Below are positions 45,158 to 49,803 of a stretch of DNA of 49,803 nucleotides, one piece after another. This DNA comes from Mariprofundaceae bacterium. GTDB taxonomy: Bacteria > Pseudomonadota > Zetaproteobacteria > Mariprofundales > Mariprofundaceae. A model generated the notes under the pieces. The model saw only the letters and a program-made list of their open reading frames with translations. It ran no database searches and was not told the DNA's origin. How positions within the stretch are numbered: position 1 is the stretch's first letter; the number at the start of each line of letters is the position of its first letter. The stretch spans positions 1-49,803 of the forward strand of contig JAUZQO010000031.1 of NCBI GenBank assembly GCA_030950925.1, written 5' to 3'. The position numbers and the translations under genes were made by a program.

Positions 45158-46371
45158 TGAACATCCAAGCTATTCGAAATGATTTTCCTGTATTACATCA
45201 GGAACTATATGGTAAGCCACTGGTGTATTTGGACAATGCAGCCACCACCCAAAAGCCACAATGTGTGATTGATACGATTCGCCATTATTATGAAAAGGAT
45301 AATTCAAACATTCATCGTGGTGTGCATACGCTTTCTGAACGTGCTACTGCGGCTTATGAGGCTTCACGCGAAACCATTCGTGGCTTTTTTAATGCAAAAT
45401 CGACCAAAGAAGTGATTTTCACACGCGGAACAACCGAAAGCATCAACCTCATCGCCTCATCTTGGGGTGGTCAACATATTGGCAAGGGTGATGAGATTTT
45501 GATTACCCACATGGAACATCATTCCAATATTGTGCCGTGGCAAATGTTGTGTGAACGCACGGGCGCAGTGTTAAAAGTCATTCCGATGAATGAAGCGGGT
45601 GAATTGGATATGGATGCGTTTACATCTTTATTATCCGAACGCACCAAGTTGCTGGGCGTGGTTCAGATGTCCAATGCACTCGGAACCATTAACCCGATTG
45701 AAACCATGGTTCAGGAAGCGCATGCGGTTGGTGCATTGGTGTTGGTGGATGGGGCGCAAGCGGCTGCCCATATGCCTGTGGATGTACAAGCCTTGGATAT
45801 TGATTTTTATGTGACCTCAGCGCATAAAATGTATGGTCCAACGGGTGTGGGTGTGTTGATTGGTAAACAAGCGTTGTTAGAAGTCATGCCACCGTATCAA
45901 GGTGGTGGCGACATGATTTTGACGGTCACCTTTGAAAAAACACAATACAACGACTTACCCCATAAATTTGAAGCAGGTACCCCCAATATTGCAGGTGTCA
46001 TTGGTTTTGGTAAGGCCATTCAATACATTCAAAGCATTGGTTTGGATCATATCGTCGCGCGTGAAAAGGTATTGTTGGATTATGCCACTGCAAAAGCTCA
46101 AGCTTTTGATGGTTTAAAACAAATCGGTACAGCCAAAGAAAAATCCTGTGTGCTTTCCTTTGTGATGGATGGTGTGCATCCGCATGATTTGGGTACGATT
46201 TTAGACCGTGAAGCTGTGGCGATTCGTGCAGGTCATCATTGTGCCATGCCTGTGATGCAATTTTATAAAGTGCCTGCAACAGCGCGTGCCTCGTTCTCCA
46301 TTTATAATACAGAAGCTGAAGTGGATGCTTTGTTTACAGCACTCACCAAGGCAAGGGATATGTTTGCATAA
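45154..46371 (+). CDS. sufS: Cysteine desulfurase SufS
   Basis: SufS takes sulfur from cysteine as an enzyme-bound persulfide. The 405-residue PLP enzyme has LVYLDNAATTQKP, TRGTTESINLIA, the PLP Lys K225 in SAHKMYGPTG, and the persulfide Cys C363 in RAGHHCAMP. This is the short extended loop of group II desulfurases, matching a SufU partner. Two adjacent ATG codons are possible starts. The stop overlaps sufU by one base. Confidence 0.98.
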   Translation: MMNIQAIRNDFPVLHQELYGKPLVYLDNAATTQKPQCVIDTIRHYYEKDNSNIHRGVHTLSERATAAYEASRETIRGFFNAKSTKEVIFTRGTTESINLIASSWGGQHIGKGDEILITHMEHHSNIVPWQMLCERTGAVLKVIPMNEAGELDMDAFTSLLSERTKLLGVVQMSNALGTINPIETMVQEAHAVGALVLVDGAQAAAHMPVDVQALDIDFYVTSAHKMYGPTGVGVLIGKQALLEVMPPYQGGGDMILTVTFEKTQYNDLPHKFEAGTPNIAGVIGFGKAIQYIQSIGLDHIVAREKVLLDYATAKAQAFDGLKQIGTAKEKSCVLSFVMDGVHPHDLGTILDREAVAIRAGHHCAMPVMQFYKVPATARASFSIYNTEAEVDALFTALTKARDMFA

Positions 46372-46826
46372 TGTTTAGTTTAGGTGATTTATACCAAGAG
46401 GTCATTATCGACCATACCAAAGCCCCTCGCAATTTTGGTAAGTTAGAGCCATGCAACCATGATGCAGAAGGCTACAATCCTTTGTGTGGCGATCAGTTGC
46501 ATATTTATGTGCAGGTGACCGATGCAAACATCATTGAAGATATAAAATTTGAAGGGCAAGGCTGTTCGATTTCAACGGCTTCTGCATCCTTAATGACACA
46601 AGCCTTAAAAGGTAAAACATTGTCAGAATTTAAGGATTTATTTGACGCGTTTCATGCGATGGCAACCGCCGATATGGATGATAAGCCTGATGAAGAAGTC
46701 TTGGGTAAACTTGCCGTGCTTGCAGGTGTCAAAGAATTTCCATCGCGTATCAAATGTGCCACGCTTTGTTGGCATACCTTAAAATCTGCGATAAACGATG
46801 CTGCTGAACCAGCAAGGACAGAATAA
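46371..46826 (+). CDS. sufU: SufU-type sulfur-transfer protein
   Basis: The 151-residue protein belongs to the IscU/SufU family. Zinc and sulfur-relay ligands are C39, D41, C65 and C129. An insertion of about 20 residues between C65 and C129 (LFDAFHAMATADMDD region) marks it as SufU rather than IscU. SufU accepts persulfide sulfur from SufS. No SufE gene is present, consistent with SufU filling that role. Confidence 0.94.
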   Translation: MFSLGDLYQEVIIDHTKAPRNFGKLEPCNHDAEGYNPLCGDQLHIYVQVTDANIIEDIKFEGQGCSISTASASLMTQALKGKTLSEFKDLFDAFHAMATADMDDKPDEEVLGKLAVLAGVKEFPSRIKCATLCWHTLKSAINDAAEPARTE

Positions 46827-46827
46827 T

Positions 46828-47382
46828 ATGGCAAGTGGAAAGATGATTACAACCAACCGAGATATTGATGCCATTTTGATCCCATTGGGTACACCTGTGA
46901 TTATCCCCGAAGGCGCGCAAGTAGCGATTACCCAAGAATTGGGTGGTACTTATACCGTATCTGTGAATGGCAATTTAGCGCGTGTGGAAGGTAAAGATGC
47001 GGATGCTTTGGGCTTGGATGAAAAACAAACTGTTGAACCTGAAAAAGGCATCAAAACAGCGCATGGTCCTGTCGATGAACAACACGTATGGGCCGCTTTA
47101 AGAACCGTCTTTGACCCTGAAATTCCTGTGAATATTGTGGATTTGGGTTTGGTCTATGATGTGCATGCGGTGGATACCGATGATGGGGGTAATGCTGTAG
47201 AAATCACCATGACACTGACCGCTCCGGGTTGTGGCATGGGGCCTTTTATTGTCGATGATGTACGTGCTAAAATCTTGGATGTCGAGAATGTGACAGAAGT
47301 GAATGTTGATTTAACCTTTGAACCACCGTGGGACAGGGCTTTGATGACAGATGAAGCCAAATTGCAATTGGGGATGTTCTGA
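46828..47382 (+). CDS. sufT: Fe-S assembly protein SufT (MIP18/DUF59 domain)
   Basis: The 184-residue protein has a N-terminal beta-rich extension (TTNRDIDAILIPLGTPVIIP) typical of SufT and a C-terminal DUF59/MIP18 domain with DPEIPVNIVDLGLVYDV. It has a conserved Cys, C135 (TLTAPGCGMGP). SufT helps mature Fe-S proteins, especially under high demand. The ATG at 46828 lies 1 bp after the sufU stop; an earlier in-frame start inside sufU is less likely. The stop overlaps the Rieske gene (TGATGG). Confidence 0.93.
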   Translation: MASGKMITTNRDIDAILIPLGTPVIIPEGAQVAITQELGGTYTVSVNGNLARVEGKDADALGLDEKQTVEPEKGIKTAHGPVDEQHVWAALRTVFDPEIPVNIVDLGLVYDVHAVDTDDGGNAVEITMTLTAPGCGMGPFIVDDVRAKILDVENVTEVNVDLTFEPPWDRALMTDEAKLQLGMF

Positions 47383-47696
47383 TGGCTGAATGGATTGATG
47401 TTGTTGAAGCGGCGGCTTTTCCAGCGGGAGAGCGCAAGGTGATTCAAAGTGATGCGGGTGAAATTTTAATTTTTCATAGGTTAGATGGTTATTTTGCTAT
47501 TGAAGATCGTTGCTCTCACGATGGTGGCGATATTGCACAGGGTGTTTGTGAGGGTGATGAGATTATTTGCCCAAGACATGGCGCACGCTTTTGTATCAAA
47601 ACAGGCGAAGCCCTAACGCCACCTGCTTTCGAAGATATCGAAACATTTCCTGTACGTGTACATAAAGGTATGCTGCAAGTGGATATTGATTCGTAA
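47382..47696 (+). CDS. Rieske-type [2Fe-2S] ferredoxin
   Basis: The 104-residue protein is a stand-alone Rieske ferredoxin. The cluster ligands are C44 and H46 (CSHDGGDI) and C63 and H66 (CPRHGARF). It has no membrane anchor or signal peptide, so it is cytosolic. Similar ferredoxins often end SUF operons and may supply electrons for cluster assembly, but no specific role is proven. It lacks a second Cys pair for a disulfide, as in dioxygenase-type Rieske ferredoxins. Confidence 0.93.
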   Translation: MAEWIDVVEAAAFPAGERKVIQSDAGEILIFHRLDGYFAIEDRCSHDGGDIAQGVCEGDEIICPRHGARFCIKTGEALTPPAFEDIETFPVRVHKGMLQVDIDS

Positions 47697-47699
47697 GCC

Positions 47700-47888
47700 A
47701 TGAAAAAAGATTCGAAGTGTTTGGAATGTCGGCGTTGTGAACATTATTTTATCACGTGGAAGCCAAACTTTCCGCATGGCTGCCGTGCATTTGGCTTTGA
47801 ATCCAAGTTGTTACCATGTTTGGAAGTGCGCTCGGCCTCACAACTACATTGCTTGAAATTTAGCGAAAAATGTCGTCATATAAGCTAA
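47700..47888 (+). CDS. Conserved 62-aa Cys-rich protein of unknown function
   Basis: The protein has seven Cys at 7, 10, 13, 28, 40, 51 and 58. The core reads CRRCEHYFITWKPNFPHGCR followed by AFGFESKLLPC. Similar short proteins with the C-x2-C, TW...FP.GC..FGF.SK pattern exist in many bacteria and are sometimes mislabelled uracil-DNA glycosylase. The Cys set suggests zinc or Fe-S binding. It begins 3 bp after the Rieske gene and is the last gene of the suf operon, which hints at a link with iron-sulfur metabolism. No terminator is obvious after it. Confidence 0.75.
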   Translation: MKKDSKCLECRRCEHYFITWKPNFPHGCRAFGFESKLLPCLEVRSASQLHCLKFSEKCRHIS

Positions 47889-47908
47889 AAAGCGATGGGT
47901 TTAAAATG

Positions 47909-47920
47909 TCATCATGATGA
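47909..47920. promoter_or_regulatory. 12-bp perfect palindrome upstream of rpoH
   Basis: TCATCATGATGA is its own reverse complement and lies in the 94-bp gap before rpoH. TTGCTT (47927-47932) and TATGAT (47948-47953) follow with a sub-optimal 15-bp spacer. The palindrome could be an operator or simply chance. Confidence 0.3.
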
Positions 47921-47982
47921 AATTAGTTGCTTTTAATGTTGTATGATTATGATAGCGATACTTTTTTCTTTGGAGGTTGATG

Positions 47983-48813
47983 ATGGCTGCTGTAGGCGTA
48001 ACAGATTTATCGAGTCTTTCACTATTTTATCGTGATATAAAACAAACATCGAAATTATCACGCGAAGAAGAAGCGAATTTATCACGCCGTTGGCATGAAC
48101 ATAAAGATCGTGTGGCTGCGCGTGAATTGGTTGTGGCAAACTTGTATGGTGTGGCGGCGATTGCGCGTGAATATAGGCATTTTGGCTTGCTAGAAGGCGA
48201 TTTGATTCAAGAAGGTACGCTGGGCTTAATGCATGCCGTTAAACGCTTTGATCCTGAAAAAGGCTTTCGTTTGATGACCTATGCATCGTGGTGGATTCGT
48301 GCCTCTATCCATGATTTTATTTTACGTTCTTGGAGCATTGTGAAGCTTGGAACCAACAAGTTACAACGGCGTATTTTTGCAGGTCTACAAAAAGCAAAAA
48401 ATGCGATTGCTGCGGTGGATGGTCGCAAGGCTGATGAAGTTGGTGCGGAATATGGCATCAGTGGGCAAGCATACCAAGAGACAGCGGCTGCATTCTTGCA
48501 AAGAGATGTATCCTTGGATGTTGAAGTCGAAGGGCAGACAATGTTGGATGACTTGGCATCCACCGAAGCTTCTCCTGAAGAGTTGGTGGCGGCGTCGAAT
48601 TGGCATGAACATCAGAAAAATCAATTGGCAGCCGTGATGGCGGTGCTATCACCGCGTGACCGCTATATTGTGAAGCAGCGTCATTTGAGTGAAGAGCCTG
48701 CAACACTCAAAGATTTATCTGAAGCGTTGGGTATTTCCATTGAGCGAGTGCGCCAGTTGGAAAGTCGAGCCATGAAAAAAATGAAAGCGGCAGTGGTTGA
48801 TATTGCTCCTTGA
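47983..48813 (+). CDS. rpoH: Heat-shock sigma factor RpoH (sigma-32)
   Basis: RpoH directs RNA polymerase to heat-shock promoters. The 276-residue protein has region 2 (LIQEGTLGLMHAVKRFDPEKG, here in part, then FRLMTYASWWIRASIHDFIL), the RpoH-box-like segment LQRRIFAGLQKAK just after it, and region 4 (LSPRDRYIVKQRH, LSEALGISIERVRQLE). It lacks sigma-70 region 1.1. ATG 47983 is 6 nt after GGAGG and is preferred over the ATG at 47980 and the TTG at 47977, which crowd the ribosome-binding site. Confidence 0.95.
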   Translation: MAAVGVTDLSSLSLFYRDIKQTSKLSREEEANLSRRWHEHKDRVAARELVVANLYGVAAIAREYRHFGLLEGDLIQEGTLGLMHAVKRFDPEKGFRLMTYASWWIRASIHDFILRSWSIVKLGTNKLQRRIFAGLQKAKNAIAAVDGRKADEVGAEYGISGQAYQETAAAFLQRDVSLDVEVEGQTMLDDLASTEASPEELVAASNWHEHQKNQLAAVMAVLSPRDRYIVKQRHLSEEPATLKDLSEALGISIERVRQLESRAMKKMKAAVVDIAP

Positions 48814-48843
48814 CGCTTCTTTGTGGCACTTTACATTGCCGAA

Positions 48844-49803
48844 ATGCTAGAAAAACCTACCGAAAATCCTTTGAATCAAGCCATTGCCTTATGCCAAAGC
48901 GATATGGTGAAGGTCACTGCCTGCATTCATGAAAATTTAAAATCAGATATTATGATGATTCCAGCCATTGGTCATTATATTGTTGGCAGTGGTGGAAAGC
49001 GCTTACGCCCGTTGTTGTGTTTGTTGATTGCCAAACTTTTTGACTACCAAGGTGACCGCCAAATTTCCATGTCAGTCGTTGTAGAGTTTATTCATACGGC
49101 ATCATTGTTACATGATGATGTGGTGGATTCATCGGATCAACGGCGTGGTAGCCCATCTGCCAATGGTGTCTGGGGTAATCAAGCCAGCGTTTTGGTGGGA
49201 GATTATTTATTTTCACGGGCTTTTCAGATGATGGTGGCTGATGGTGATATGGCGATGCTTTCGTTGATGTCAAACGTCACCAATGCTTTGGCTGAAGGGG
49301 AAGTATTGCAGCTATCACGAACTTTTCATTTGCAGATGACAGAAGCGGAATGCTTGGAAGTCATTGAGCGTAAAACAGCGGTGTTGTTTGCGGCCGCCGC
49401 AGAAGTTGGCGCACATGTGACGGGTCAAGATGACGTGATGATTCGCAATATGGCCGAATATGGCATGTGTTTGGGCGTTGCTTTTCAATTGATGGATGAT
49501 GCGATGGATTATGTCTCCGATGATGAAGCAGCAGGCAAGCCTGTGGGTCATGACTTGGAAGAAGGTAAAATTACCTTACCATTGATTCACGCGATGCATC
49601 AAGATTTAAGCTTGGCAGAACGTGTGGCAGCGATTGCAGAGCGTGATGGCTGTTATGAAGGTGATGATAAAGCATGGGTTCGAGAACGGGTGCAACATCT
49701 TCAAGGTGCTAAATATGCCATGCAACGTGCGCAAGAGTATGCCAATCGTGCCAAGACATTGTTGCCTGAAACAGGCGATGAAAAACTTCTTCAACTACTG
49801 GAA
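48844..49803 (+). CDS. Long-chain polyprenyl diphosphate synthase (IspB-like), C-terminus beyond window
   Basis: This trans-prenyltransferase would make the side chain of ubiquinone. The 320 codons in the window are open to the right edge. The first Asp-rich motif is DDVVD (91-95) in HTASLLHDDVVDSSDQRRG, and the second is DDAMD (218-222). GSGGKRLRPLL binds isopentenyl diphosphate. Small residues (Ala, Ser) four and five positions before the first motif favour long products. The ATG at 48844 has no clear ribosome-binding site; a GTG at 48823 is an alternative. With only the last few residues missing, the gene is nearly complete. Confidence 0.9.
   Translation, partial: MLEKPTENPLNQAIALCQSDMVKVTACIHENLKSDIMMIPAIGHYIVGSGGKRLRPLLCLLIAKLFDYQGDRQISMSVVVEFIHTASLLHDDVVDSSDQRRGSPSANGVWGNQASVLVGDYLFSRAFQMMVADGDMAMLSLMSNVTNALAEGEVLQLSRTFHLQMTEAECLEVIERKTAVLFAAAAEVGAHVTGQDDVMIRNMAEYGMCLGVAFQLMDDAMDYVSDDEAAGKPVGHDLEEGKITLPLIHAMHQDLSLAERVAAIAERDGCYEGDDKAWVRERVQHLQGAKYAMQRAQEYANRAKTLLPETGDEKLLQLLE

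Overview
The window is a gene-dense stretch of a Gram-negative bacterial chromosome with moderate GC content, and almost all of it is core housekeeping DNA. The UbiE/UbiJ/UbiB ubiquinone genes, dusB-ntrB-ntrC, lspA, slyX, rpoH and type IV pilus genes point to a proteobacterium. TrmFO (not typical of Gammaproteobacteria), a split class II ribonucleotide reductase (NrdJa/NrdJb) and a SUF locus with SufU, SufT and a Rieske protein argue against an enteric-type organism. A Zetaproteobacterium (Mariprofundus/Ghiorsea-like) is my best guess. It is an inference from gene content, not something the sequence proves.

Layout. 1-1528: accessory left edge, with the first 17 codons of a Phd/YefM/StbD-type antitoxin running off the edge and an IS1-like insertion sequence with perfect 23-bp inverted repeats. 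1529-5009: dusB-ntrB-ntrC. 4999-8457 (minus): ubiE-ubiJ-ubiB-rnhA, whose 3' end overlaps ntrC. 8458-11490: nrdJa-nrdJb behind a promoter carrying two well-phased NrdR-box-like sites. 11597-18572: a complete ATP synthase operon, atpI-B-E-F-H-A-G-D-C, ending in a strong terminator. 18917-23032: glmU-glmS-aroE. 23022-30408: pilB-pilC-pilS-like-pilR-like-pilD-coaE, tightly packed. 30556-34611: rho, lspA, a small membrane protein, a BFD-like Cys protein, an AI-2E-type permease and slyX. 34643-37978: dapD and a second, orphan GspE/PilB-type ATPase. 38164-41032: trmFO, facing a minus-strand DUF493-glycosyltransferase pair. 41149-47888: a SUF iron-sulfur operon (regulator-sufB-C-D-S-U-T-Rieske-Cys-rich 62-aa protein). 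47983 to end: rpoH and a polyprenyl diphosphate synthase cut by the window edge. I saw no rRNA, tRNA or CRISPR.

Most genes sit in translationally coupled operons (TAATG, ATGA or TGATG junctions), and several start with TTG or GTG. The pilus block holds an assembly motor, platform protein, prepilin peptidase and its own sigma-54 two-component pair. The SUF block holds its own Rrf2 regulator plus accessory Fe-S factors.

No wholly new multi-gene system is evident. The most unusual items are inside otherwise ordinary genes: (i) an 808-aa orphan ATPase with six tandem MshEN-like repeats at an exact 29-residue period, a candidate multi-site c-di-GMP sensor; (ii) a Rho factor with a lineage-specific N-terminal extension of about 210 residues carrying two AT-hook-like motifs and an Asn-rich tract; (iii) a PilC with a tandemly duplicated N-terminal module; (iv) a PilS-like kinase with degenerate ATP-binding boxes, paired with a PilR-like protein that has GAFTSA instead of GAFTGA; and (v) a paired NrdR-type operator on the split class II ribonucleotide reductase.
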